Positions 26,528 through 34,583 of a DNA stretch of 64,000 bases are shown piece by piece (within the stretch, counting starts at the first letter, position 1; the number at the start of each line of letters is the position of its first letter). Made by a program: the position numbers and the translations under genes. The DNA lies in NCBI RefSeq assembly GCF_007830065.1, contig NZ_VLKK01000015.1, forward strand, positions 1 to 64,000, written 5' to 3'. Under the pieces are notes generated by a model. It had not been told where the DNA came from, searched no databases, and saw only the letters and a list, made by a program, of their open reading frames with translations. This stretch comes from Sphingobium wenxiniae. GTDB taxonomy: Bacteria; Pseudomonadota; Alphaproteobacteria; Sphingomonadales; Sphingomonadaceae.

Positions 26528-27606
26528 GCCGCCGCCCTGCTCTGGACCTGATCGTAGAGAGCGGCCATCCGGCCGGCCATGGCGGCGGGCGTGTAGCGTT
26601 GCGCGCGTTCCCGTGCGCGTCGGCCCGCTTCGGCGCGCGCCGCCCTGTCCTCGATCAACCCCTCGATCGCGCGGGCAAAGGCGCGGGGATCGCGCGGGTC
26701 CACGAACAGCGCAGCGCCGTTCCACAGTTCGCGGAAGGTCGGGATGTCGGACAGGATCAGGGGACAGCCCGCAATGGCGGCTTCGAGGACGGCAAGGCCG
26801 AAGGGTTCGTAGAGCGCGGCCGAGACGAAGATCGGCCGCGCGCCCAGATGGCGCGCCAGCGCCGCTTCATCGAGCACGCCCAGCAGGTGGAGGGTCCCGA
26901 ATGCGACGCTCTCGCCGTGCGGAGAACGGGTCGGCCCCGCGGCCTTGAACGGCACGCTGAGGTGACTCGCCGCCTCGTCGAGCACATGGACATTCTTGCC
27001 TTCGTCCCACAGGCGCCCGGCCGTGAAGATGCAGTCCTGCGCGGCCTGGGGCTGCACCGGCAGGGTCCGGCCGTTGTGGACCGGCACGGGCGCGACGCCA
27101 TATTGCCGTTGGGCGGCCGCGGCGAAGGCCATGCTGGGCGCGATGGACAGCGTCGCCTGCCGGAGGCCCTTCTCCACCAGCGCCGTGCGCCAGGCGAAAT
27201 CCTGCGGCGGCGGGCCGCCGCGCACCGCCGACCACCAGGTCGCCACGCAGCTGTGCAGCACGGCGACGACAGGGCATGGATAGCGTCCCGCGCCGGCCAG
27301 GGCGGGGCTGTGCAACTGCACGATGTCCGCGCGCAGATCGCCGGCCATTTCGGCCAGCCGGCGTTCGGCGCCGATCATCCGGTCCGGCTCGTCGGCGAGC
27401 CATTCGAGGTCAAGGCCGGTTTGCATCAGGCGCAGGTTCGCAATGGCGGCGGTGCTCGCCCTTTGCGCCTCGTCCAGCGCCGGGCCGAGCACGGCAAGCG
27501 TCACCTCATAGCCCAAGGGCAGCAGCGCGGCCGCCAGGCCCGTGGAATATTGCCACACGCCGCCGAGCGCGTCGGCGGTGAGCAGGATATGGCGCGCGCG
27601 GGTCAA
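26524..27606 (-). CDS. Glycosyltransferase family 4
   Basis: 360 residues from a TTG at 27606 whose last bases overlap the upstream stop (TTGA), matching the 4-bp overlaps of the rest of the operon. GT-B fold: the N-terminal half has DALGGVWQYSTGLAAALLPLG, and the C-terminal half has FTAGRLWDEGKN and the EX7E-like VSAALYEPFGLAVLEAAIAGCPLI, typical of retaining GT4 enzymes. In mycothiol synthesis a GT4 enzyme glycosylates inositol phosphate. A similar role here is only a hypothesis, prompted by the inositol-phosphate synthase gene across the divergent promoter. Confidence 0.85.
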   Translation of the reverse strand: MTRARHILLTADALGGVWQYSTGLAAALLPLGYEVTLAVLGPALDEAQRASTAAIANLRLMQTGLDLEWLADEPDRMIGAERRLAEMAGDLRADIVQLHSPALAGAGRYPCPVVAVLHSCVATWWSAVRGGPPPQDFAWRTALVEKGLRQATLSIAPSMAFAAAAQRQYGVAPVPVHNGRTLPVQPQAAQDCIFTAGRLWDEGKNVHVLDEAASHLSVPFKAAGPTRSPHGESVAFGTLHLLGVLDEAALARHLGARPIFVSAALYEPFGLAVLEAAIAGCPLILSDIPTFRELWNGAALFVDPRDPRAFARAIEGLIEDRAARAEAGRRARERAQRYTPAAMAGRMAALYDQVQSRAAA

Positions 27607-28685
27607 AGCGCCTTCTCCATCCGCAAGGATGCGCCTGCCGTCACCGGCCCGTTTTGCCGCTCCCGGACAAGCCAATCGGCGAGATCGGCCACGCCCTGCC
27701 GCCAGGGTTTGCGCGGCCCGGGATTTATCGCTTGCGTCAGGGCGCGGGTGTCGGCGACGAAATAGCGCTGGTCGCCCGCGCGCCAGTCCGACATTTCGAT
27801 ATCGAGGCGACGGTCGAGGCAATCCCCGATATGGTCGAGGATCCGGCGCAGGCTGACCGCATTGTCCGCGCCGCCGCCCAGGTTGAAGGCGCGCCCGCGC
27901 ACATGGTCGATGTTGCGCCAGAGGCCGAGATAGGCGTCCACGGCGTCGCCCACGTCCAATATGTCGCGCACCTGGCATCCGTCGCCGTAAAGCGTGATGG
28001 TCCGTCCCTCGATCGCGCTGATGAGGAAATGCGCGACCCAGCCCTGATCCTCCGTTCCCATCTGCCGTTGGCCGTAGATGCAGCTCATCCGCAGGACGGC
28101 GGTGGGCACGCCGAAGCTGCGGCCATAGTCCAGCACATATTGGTCGGCCGCGCCCTTCGAGCAGCCATAAGGCGTGTGGAAATCGAGCGGCCGGCTCTCG
28201 TCGATGCCATGGGCGCGCAACGCGGCGTCGGCGGGCTGATAAGCGTTGCCGGCAAGCTCGAACTCCAGATCCTCCAGTCCGCCATAGACCTTGTTGGTGG
28301 ACGCGAAGATCACGGGCGGCGCAGCGGCGCAGCGGCGGGCGCTTTCCAGCAGCGTGAAGGTGCCGAGCGCATTGACCTGGAAATCCCGGCGCGGGTCCGC
28401 GAGACTGGTGGTCACGGCCACCTGCGCGGCCATATGGAACACCGCCTTGGCGCGCGCGACCATTCGGTCGAGCATCGCATCGTCGCGGATATCGGCGATG
28501 ACGGGCGCGATCCGCGCGCCGTGCCGCTGCTCCAGCCAGAGCAGGTTGCGTTCCACGCCGGGTCGGGCCAGGGAATCATAGATGATGACCTGATGCCCTT
28601 CGCCTGCGAGCCGGTCGGCAATGTTGCAGCCGATGAAACCCGCGCCGCCGGTGACGAGGACGGGTCGCGGATCGGGGCGGCTCAT
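27603..28685 (-). CDS. NAD-dependent epimerase, CDP-paratose/tyvelose 2-epimerase-like
   Basis: 360 residues, extended SDR: GGAGFIGCNIADRL for NAD, FHMAAQVAVTTS, STNKVYGGLEDLE, TPYGCSKGAADQYVLDYGR (Y-GCSK) and QMGTEDQGWVAHF followed by LYGDGCQVRDILDVGDAVDA. The last block is characteristic of the CDP-paratose 2-epimerase group, which inverts C2 of a nucleotide sugar. The true substrate may be different (UDP- or dTDP-linked). It overlaps both neighbours by 4 bp. Confidence 0.82.
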   Translation of the reverse strand: MSRPDPRPVLVTGGAGFIGCNIADRLAGEGHQVIIYDSLARPGVERNLLWLEQRHGARIAPVIADIRDDAMLDRMVARAKAVFHMAAQVAVTTSLADPRRDFQVNALGTFTLLESARRCAAAPPVIFASTNKVYGGLEDLEFELAGNAYQPADAALRAHGIDESRPLDFHTPYGCSKGAADQYVLDYGRSFGVPTAVLRMSCIYGQRQMGTEDQGWVAHFLISAIEGRTITLYGDGCQVRDILDVGDAVDAYLGLWRNIDHVRGRAFNLGGGADNAVSLRRILDHIGDCLDRRLDIEMSDWRAGDQRYFVADTRALTQAINPGPRKPWRQGVADLADWLVRERQNGPVTAGASLRMEKAL

Positions 28686-29794
28686 GCGACCAGTCCCCGC
28701 GCTTCCAGTTCCGCTCGCGCCTCCGCCACGCGGTCGTCGGCGGTCTGCCGCGCGACCCATTCCGCCAGCTCCGCCAATCCCTGCTCGAAATCCTGCCGCG
28801 CATGGAACCCGAGCGTTTCGGCCGCCAGCGTCGTGTCGCAGAAGCAGTGGCGGATGTCGCCGGTCCGTGCCTTGCCGACGATCTCCGGCTCGGCATCGTT
28901 CTTCCCCATCGCGGCGGCGAGGGCCTGCGCCACTTCGGTCACGGAGCGGTCGCGGCCCGACCCTATGTTGAATGTGCCGCCCGCCGCCTGCGGCAGTTCG
29001 AGCGCATCGGCGAAGGCGCGGCCGACGTCGCTTACGTGCACGAAGTCGCGCCGCTGGCCGCCATCCTCGAAGATCATCGGCTTCTGCCCGTTCAGCAGCC
29101 GGGACGCGAAGATCGCGAGCACGCCCGTATAGGGATTGGACAGCGCCTGGCCCGGCCCATAGACGTTGAAGAGCCGCAGGCAGACGCCCTCCATGCCATA
29201 GGGCGCGGTCATGATATGGGTCGTGCGTTCCTGCACATATTTGTTGAGCGCATAGATCGACGCGAGATGGGGCCGCTTCCATTCGGGGGTCGCGACCGGC
29301 GCGAGCGGCCGGCCAAGGCGGTCGAGCGGTTCCCAGACCTTCTGGTCGTCGCGGACCGCGCCGCGCTCGGCATCCTGCACCGGCTGGCCGTCCTGGTCGC
29401 GATAGAGCCCTTCGCCATAGATGCTCATGGAAGACGCGGTGACGACGCGGCGCACCGGATGATCGATCAGCCGTTCGAAGAGGACGGCGGTGCCCACATC
29501 GTTGACCGAGGTGTAGCGTTCCACTTCGTACATCGACTGGCCGACGCCCACTTCCGCGGCAAGGTGAATGACGCTGTCCACGCCCTGCAAGGCGCGCTCC
29601 ACCGCATTGCCGTTGCGCACGTCCGCGCGGATCAGCTCGACCTGGGGATCGAGATCCGCCGGGCGCTCCTCATTGCCGTGAACCTGCTCGATCAGGTTGT
29701 CGAGCACCCGGACCGCATGGCCGCGTGTCAGCAGCTCCCGGCAAACCTGCCGGCCGATAAAGCCTGCGCCACCGGTGACGAGTATGTTCTCCAC
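28682..29794 (-). CDS. NAD-dependent epimerase, dTDP-rhamnose 4-epimerase-like; first gene of operon
   Basis: 370 residues from a GTG at 29794 (VENILVTGGAGFIGRQ), preceded by AGAGGA six bases upstream; the longer frame has no such site. SDR motifs: VIHLAAEVGVGQSMYEV, ASSMSIYGEGLY, SIYALNKYVQER (YxxxK) and RLFNVYGPGQALSNPYTGV followed by RRDFVHVSDV. The insert between strands and the SMSIYGEGLY block resemble dTDP-L-rhamnose 4-epimerases. It heads the leftward operon of seven genes. Confidence 0.82.
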   Translation of the reverse strand: MENILVTGGAGFIGRQVCRELLTRGHAVRVLDNLIEQVHGNEERPADLDPQVELIRADVRNGNAVERALQGVDSVIHLAAEVGVGQSMYEVERYTSVNDVGTAVLFERLIDHPVRRVVTASSMSIYGEGLYRDQDGQPVQDAERGAVRDDQKVWEPLDRLGRPLAPVATPEWKRPHLASIYALNKYVQERTTHIMTAPYGMEGVCLRLFNVYGPGQALSNPYTGVLAIFASRLLNGQKPMIFEDGGQRRDFVHVSDVGRAFADALELPQAAGGTFNIGSGRDRSVTEVAQALAAAMGKNDAEPEIVGKARTGDIRHCFCDTTLAAETLGFHARQDFEQGLAELAEWVARQTADDRVAEARAELEARGLVA

Positions 29795-30085
29795 GAGCGT
29801 TCCTCTCTTGGACCTGTTGCTGGCTACCGATGCGGGCGGGATCTGGACGGCCGCAGCGGTAGTGGCAGGAGGAACATCTTCTTCTACCGCTTGGTTCCGG
29901 GTACAAAGCAACAATGAAACGCAATATAGACCCGTATAGGGTATGTTCAGATGTAATAACCTATGTTATCTTAAGATAAACCAGGTGATCTTATTTAATG
30001 TTATGTATAATTGGAAATAATAACGGCTTTATCAATTATATCAGATATGGAACTTTACCGGTTCGGGGTTGGTTGTGTGGCATCT
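29795..30085. promoter_or_regulatory. AT-rich divergent control region of the inositol-glycan operons
   Basis: The stretch from about 29920 to 30060 is strikingly AT-rich against a GC-rich background. It contains a perfect 14-bp palindrome (TTATCTTAAGATAA, 29966-29979) and an inverted pair GGAAC (29871-29875) / GTTCC (29894-29898). A further GGAAC at 30049 has GGTT 17 bases on (30071-30074), near the phosphatase start. The GGAAC elements loosely recall EcfG-type general-stress promoters. Both operons must start here. Confidence 0.5.
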
Positions 30086-30697
30086 ATGTTGATGCTTGAC
30101 TCTCCCACCCGCTTCCATCTCGTACGGCATGGCGTGCATACGGAATATGGAAAGCTGCTGAGCGGACGCGCCGGGGCCGCGCGCCTCAACGCCGTCGGCC
30201 GGAAGCAGGCGGCCCGCGTCGCGGCATGGCCGCTGCTCGGGAAGCCGTTCGCGATTCACGCCAGCCCGCGCACGCGCACGCTGGAGACGGCGTCGATCAT
30301 AGCGGCGGCCCATGCGGCGGAGGTGGACATGGTCGATGCGCTGGACGAGGTCGACTTCGGCGCATGGAACGGCCGCAGCTTCGCCGATCTGGACGGCGAC
30401 GTCCTTTGGGATGCGTGGAATCGCCGCCGCTCGGCCGCTTCCACTCCGGGCGGCGAGACGATGATGCAGGCGGTCCGGCGGATCGTCCGGCATCTGGAGG
30501 AGCATGCGCGGGCGCGTGCGGGCGGGACGGTCCTGTGCGTGACGCATTGCGACATCATCCGCGGCGCCATCGCCCATTATCTGGGTCGCAGTCTCGACGA
30601 CATATTGCGGTTCGACATCGATCCCGGATCGATCAGCACCGTTGAGATCGGCGCCGGCGGCGCGCGCGTGACCCGCATCAACGAGGTGCCCGCATGA
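30086..30697 (+). CDS. Histidine phosphatase (phosphoglycerate-mutase fold)
   Basis: 203 residues from ATG 30086; ATG 30092 is equally possible and the frame is open to 30011. Motifs: FHLVRHGVHTEYG with the phospho-accepting histidine, SPRTRTLETA, DEVDFGAWNGRSFADL with the acid glutamate, and LCVTHCDIIRGAIAH with the second histidine. CobC/SixA-like branch, a small-molecule phosphatase. As the first gene before a methyltransferase and inositol-phosphate synthase, a plausible substrate is an inositol phosphate or glycosyl-inositol phosphate. No ribosome-binding site is visible, so a short-leader transcript is possible. Confidence 0.85.
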   Translation: MLMLDSPTRFHLVRHGVHTEYGKLLSGRAGAARLNAVGRKQAARVAAWPLLGKPFAIHASPRTRTLETASIIAAAHAAEVDMVDALDEVDFGAWNGRSFADLDGDVLWDAWNRRRSAASTPGGETMMQAVRRIVRHLEEHARARAGGTVLCVTHCDIIRGAIAHYLGRSLDDILRFDIDPGSISTVEIGAGGARVTRINEVPA

Positions 30698-31518
30698 CAG
30701 CGAAGATCGTACAGAGCCATGCCGACACATTCGAGATGCGCCGCCGGATCGAGGCGCTCGGCCCCTGGTTCCACAATCTGCGCATCGGGGCCGTGCAAAC
30801 GGCGCCCGACCATTTCCTGGGGGATTATCCCGCGTTCAAGTTCGCCCGGTTCGAAGCGGCGCTCCCGGCCGATCTTTCCGGAAAGTCGGTCCTCGACATC
30901 GGGTGCAATGCCGGCTTCTATTCGATCGAGATGAAGCGCCGGGGCGCCGCGGAAGTGCTGGGCATCGATTCGGACGAACGCTACCTTGCCCAGGCGCGGT
31001 TCGCCGCCGAAGCCCTGGGTTTTGAAGGCATCGGCTTTCGCAACCTGTCGGTCTATGACGTGGGCAGGCTCGGCCGCCGTTTCGATCTCGTCATCTTCAT
31101 GGGGGTTCTCTACCATCTGCGCCATCCGCTGCTGGCGCTCGACCTGATCCGCGAACATGTCGCGGGCGATCTGATGCTGTTCCAGACGATGCAGCAGGGT
31201 TCGGCCGACGTCCTGAACGTGCCCGAAGACCACCCGTTCCATGTGCCCGGCACAAGCCGGCCGCCGGGCTTCTTCGACAATCCGGCCTATCCGCGCATGC
31301 ACTTCATCGAGAAGAAGTTCGCCCATGACTGGACCAACTGGTGGGCGCCCAACGCCGCGTGCAGCCAGGCGATGCTGCGCGCCGCCGGCTTCACGATCGA
31401 GGCGCAGCCGGAAGATGAAGTCTATCTCTGCCGCGTCGCATCCCTTCCCTATGGGGAATGGATGGGCAGCGCGGCCGTCTATCCGGCATCCGGACCGCAG
31501 GAGGAGCAGGACGCATGA
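30694..31518 (+). CDS. SAM-dependent methyltransferase, CmoB/DUF1698-like
   Basis: 274 residues, overlapping the phosphatase gene by 4 bp. SAM-binding motif VLDIGCNAGFYSIEM at about residues 64-78, acidic post-motif EVLGIDSDERYLAQA, and FMGVLYHLRHPLLALDLI, all as in the CmoB/DUF1698 group. The N-terminal helix region WFHNLRIGAVQTAPDHFLGDYP also fits. True CmoB acts on tRNA; this shorter protein in a sugar cluster more likely O-methylates the glycoside or inositol (inference). Confidence 0.83.
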   Translation: MTAKIVQSHADTFEMRRRIEALGPWFHNLRIGAVQTAPDHFLGDYPAFKFARFEAALPADLSGKSVLDIGCNAGFYSIEMKRRGAAEVLGIDSDERYLAQARFAAEALGFEGIGFRNLSVYDVGRLGRRFDLVIFMGVLYHLRHPLLALDLIREHVAGDLMLFQTMQQGSADVLNVPEDHPFHVPGTSRPPGFFDNPAYPRMHFIEKKFAHDWTNWWAPNAACSQAMLRAAGFTIEAQPEDEVYLCRVASLPYGEWMGSAAVYPASGPQEEQDA

Positions 31519-32438
31519 TCGAAGCCGCGATGATCTGGAACGAGCCGAACAACAAGTCGCATTGGGATATGGAGATCGATCCCGACTGGTCGCTCTATGC
31601 CGATATGGTGATCCGCGCGGGCAAGGCGATCCGCGATGTCAATCCCGCCGTCACGCGCATATTGGGCGGCATGTCGCCGATTGATCCGCATTGGGTGAAG
31701 CGGATGCGGGGCCATGGTGCGCTGGATGCCGTCGATGTGGTTGCGGTGCATGGCTTTCCTCTCGACTGGAATCTCTGGTCGATCCACGACTGGCCCAAGC
31801 AGATCGGCGAGATAGAAGCGGTCGTGCCGGAAAAGCCGGTCTGGGTCACGGAGGTCGGCGTCGGTTCCTTCGGGGCCGAGGAGGTGCAGGTCTTCGGCAT
31901 CGACCGCACGGCCGAACTGCTGATCGGCCGGGTGCCGCGCGTCTATTGGTACAGCCTGTTCGACCTGCCGCAGGAATGGGGCGCGACCACGCGCCACCGC
32001 GAGGCGGAGGGTTCCAGCTATTACCGCCATTTCTACATGGGCCTGATCCGCGCCGACGGCACGCCCAAGCCCGCGCTGGAGGCATATGGCAGGGTCGCCG
32101 GCGACATGGGCCTCATGCAATGGTTCCACTTCGAGGACCCGCGCCTGGACGATGCGGTCGCCTGGATGAAGCGGCTGGGCGTGCGCCATCTGCGGACGGG
32201 CCTGTCCTGGGCGGACAGCTTCCGTCCCGGCGCGATCGACTGGTTCGACCGGCAGATGGAAGCGCTCGCGGACTTCGATGTCACGGTCACTTTCTGTTTC
32301 ACGCCCGAGCATCTGGGGATCGCGCCCCATCACACCAGCGCCGTCCACGAGCCGCAGGCCTTCGCGGATTTCTGCGCCTGGATGATCGACCGCTACGCGT
32401 CCGCGCGCGCCGCGCCGCCGATCGCCCGGACCGCCTGA
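31515..32438 (+). CDS. Circularly permuted GH-A barrel protein (beta-xylosidase/GH39-like)
   Basis: 307 residues, no signal peptide, start by ATGA overlap with the methyltransferase gene. Clan GH-A active-site elements are present but in permuted order. The acid/base motif IWNEPNN (E10) is at the very N-terminus and the nucleophile motif PVWVTEVGVGSFG (E113) follows. The usual C-terminal end of such barrels, GLIRADGTPKPALEAYGRV, lies near residue 190. Only after that come the normally N-terminal strands: LGVRHLRTGLSWADSF, VTVTFCFTPEHLG and FADFCAWMIDRYA. Both catalytic glutamates are kept. It may hydrolyse or transfer a xyloside or related glycoside in the cytosol. Confidence 0.8.
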   Translation: MIEAAMIWNEPNNKSHWDMEIDPDWSLYADMVIRAGKAIRDVNPAVTRILGGMSPIDPHWVKRMRGHGALDAVDVVAVHGFPLDWNLWSIHDWPKQIGEIEAVVPEKPVWVTEVGVGSFGAEEVQVFGIDRTAELLIGRVPRVYWYSLFDLPQEWGATTRHREAEGSSYYRHFYMGLIRADGTPKPALEAYGRVAGDMGLMQWFHFEDPRLDDAVAWMKRLGVRHLRTGLSWADSFRPGAIDWFDRQMEALADFDVTVTFCFTPEHLGIAPHHTSAVHEPQAFADFCAWMIDRYASARAAPPIARTA

Positions 32439-32454
32439 ACGAGGGAGAATCCCC

Positions 32455-33576
32455 ATGCCATCACATCCCATCAACATCGGCATCGTCGGCGTCGGCAACT
32501 GCGCCAGTTCGCTGGTGCAGGGCCTGTCGCACTATCGTGCCGAAAGCAACGATCACCATGGCCTCATGCACTGGGAAATCGGCGGCTATCGTCCGTGCGA
32601 CATCCGCGTCGCGGCGGCATGGGACATCGATCGGCGCAAGGTGGGCCGCGACGTGGCCGAAGCCGTCTTCGCCAGGCCCAATTGCACGCAGGTCTTCTGC
32701 CCGGACGTGAAGCCGATCGGCGTGACGGTGGAAATGGGCCGGCGTCTCGACGGTTTTGCCGAACATATGGCCGACTATCCCGACGACCGCACCTTCCTGC
32801 CGGCCGATGCACCCGAAGCAGGGCGGGAAGGGGTGGTCGAGCGGCTGCGCGCGGCCGAGGTCGACGTGCTGCTCAACTATCTGCCCGTGGGCTCGCAGCA
32901 GGCGACCGAATTCTACGCCGAATGCGCGCTGGAGGCGGGGGTGGCCTTCGTCAACAACATCCCCGTCTTCATCGCCAGCGACCCGGTCTGGGCGGAACGC
33001 TTTGCCGCGGCGGGCGTGCCGATCATCGGCGACGACATCAAGGCGCAACTGGGCGCCACGATCGTCCACCGCGTCCTGACCGACCTCTTCGCAAAGCGCG
33101 GCGTGAAGCTGGACCGCACCTATCAGCTCAACACCGGCGGCAATACCGACTTCCTCAACATGTCGAATCGCACGCGGCTCAAGTCGAAGAAGATCTCCAA
33201 GACCGAAGCCGTGCAGTCGGTGGCCGAGACGCGGCTGGAGGACGAGAATATCCATATCGGCCCGTCCGACTATGTCGCCTGGCAGAACGACAACAAGGTC
33301 TGCTTCCTGCGCATGGAAGGGCAGTTGTTCGGCGGCGTGCCGATGAATCTGGAGCTGCGCCTGTCGGTCGAGGACAGCCCCAATTCGGCGGGCGTCGCCA
33401 TCGATATGATCCGCTGCGCCAAACTCGCCATGGATCGCGGGCTGGCCGGTCCGATCCACCCGGCGGCCGCCTATTTCTGCAAGCACCCGCCGCGCCAGAT
33501 GACCGACGATCAGGCGCATGAGGCGCTGGCAGCCTTCATCAACGGAGAAGGCGTGATGGCGGTGGCCGCGGAATGA
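32455..33576 (+). CDS. ino1: myo-Inositol-1-phosphate synthase
   Basis: 373 residues, matching the short actinobacterial type rather than the roughly 530-residue eukaryotic one. NAD motif IGIVGVGNCASSLVQG at the start, VDVLLNYLPVGSQQAT, PIIGDDIKAQLGATIVHR, the highly conserved LNTGGNTDFLNM, KSKKISKTEAVQS and EDSPNSAGVAIDMIRCAKLA. It converts glucose-6-phosphate to inositol-3-phosphate (1L-myo-inositol 1-phosphate). Such a gene is unusual in proteobacteria and, within this operon, points to an inositol-containing product. GAGGGAGA ribosome-binding site just upstream. Confidence 0.93.
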   Translation: MPSHPINIGIVGVGNCASSLVQGLSHYRAESNDHHGLMHWEIGGYRPCDIRVAAAWDIDRRKVGRDVAEAVFARPNCTQVFCPDVKPIGVTVEMGRRLDGFAEHMADYPDDRTFLPADAPEAGREGVVERLRAAEVDVLLNYLPVGSQQATEFYAECALEAGVAFVNNIPVFIASDPVWAERFAAAGVPIIGDDIKAQLGATIVHRVLTDLFAKRGVKLDRTYQLNTGGNTDFLNMSNRTRLKSKKISKTEAVQSVAETRLEDENIHIGPSDYVAWQNDNKVCFLRMEGQLFGGVPMNLELRLSVEDSPNSAGVAIDMIRCAKLAMDRGLAGPIHPAAAYFCKHPPRQMTDDQAHEALAAFINGEGVMAVAAE

Positions 33577-34583
33577 GCGGCCTCGCGGCAATCGAGCGGA
33601 ACGCTTCGGCGGATGCGCCTGTCGTCACGATGCGCGCGGCGGTCGTGACCGGCCCCGGCGCAATCCGCGTGGACCATGTGCCCCGGCCGGAACCGGGCCT
33701 CGGTCAGGTGCGCATCCGGCTTGAAGGATGCGGGGTCTGCGCGTCCAATCTCACGCCATGGGCCGGTCCCGAATGGCAGCAGTTCCCCACCGCCCCCGGC
33801 TCGCTCGGCCATGAAGGATGGGGCGTGGTCGACGCGGTCGGCGCGGGCGTGACGCAGGTGGCGCCGGGGAAGCGCGTGGCGGCGCTCTCCCATGCCAGCT
33901 ACGCCGAATATGACATTGCCGACGAAACGGCCGTGGTGCCGTTGCCGCCCGCGCTCGATGGCGCGATATTTCCGGGCGAGCCGCTGGGCTGCGCCTTCAA
34001 CATCTTCCGCCGCTCGGACATTCGGGCCGGGCAGACGGTTGCCATCATCGGCATCGGCTTCCTGGGCGCGATCCTCGCCAGGCTCGCGTCCGACGCGGGC
34101 GCGCGGGTGATCGCCATTTCGCGACGCCGCTCTTCGCTTGACCTCGCGCGCCGCTTCGGCGCCCGCGAAACGATCGCGATGGACGATCATCAGGGCATCA
34201 TCGACCAGGTGAGCGCCCTGACCGGCGGGCGCCTGTGCGAACGGGTGATCGAAGCCGTGGGCAAGCAATGGCCGCTCGACCTGGCCGGGGAACTGACGGC
34301 CGAGCGCGGCAGGCTCGTCATCGCCGGCTATCATCAGGACGGTCCCCGGCAAGTCAACATGTGGCTGTGGAACTGGCGCGGCATCGATGTCGTCAATGCG
34401 CATGAGCGGGATCCGCTGGTCTATGCGCAAGGCGTGCGGGCCGCCGTCGATGCGGTCGCCACGGGCCGCCTCGACCCCGCGCCGCTCTACACGCACGTCT
34501 ATCCGCTGGAAAAGCTGGGGGAAGCACTGGATGCGACGCGGGACAAGCCTGGCGGCTTCGTGAAAGCGGTCATAACGCTATGA
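33573..34583 (+). CDS. MDR-family dehydrogenase (zinc ADH-like)
   Basis: 336 residues, overlapping the ino1 gene by 4 bp. The catalytic-zinc region shows LEGCGVCASNLTPW and GSLGHEGWGVV; the NAD(P) fold has VAIIGIGFLGAILARLA. The four-cysteine structural zinc lobe found in classic alcohol dehydrogenases is missing. It could oxidise or reduce a ring carbon of inositol or the sugar moiety; the direct link to ino1 favours a cyclitol or sugar substrate, but this is not shown. Confidence 0.82.
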   Translation: MSGLAAIERNASADAPVVTMRAAVVTGPGAIRVDHVPRPEPGLGQVRIRLEGCGVCASNLTPWAGPEWQQFPTAPGSLGHEGWGVVDAVGAGVTQVAPGKRVAALSHASYAEYDIADETAVVPLPPALDGAIFPGEPLGCAFNIFRRSDIRAGQTVAIIGIGFLGAILARLASDAGARVIAISRRRSSLDLARRFGARETIAMDDHQGIIDQVSALTGGRLCERVIEAVGKQWPLDLAGELTAERGRLVIAGYHQDGPRQVNMWLWNWRGIDVVNAHERDPLVYAQGVRAAVDAVATGRLDPAPLYTHVYPLEKLGEALDATRDKPGGFVKAVITL

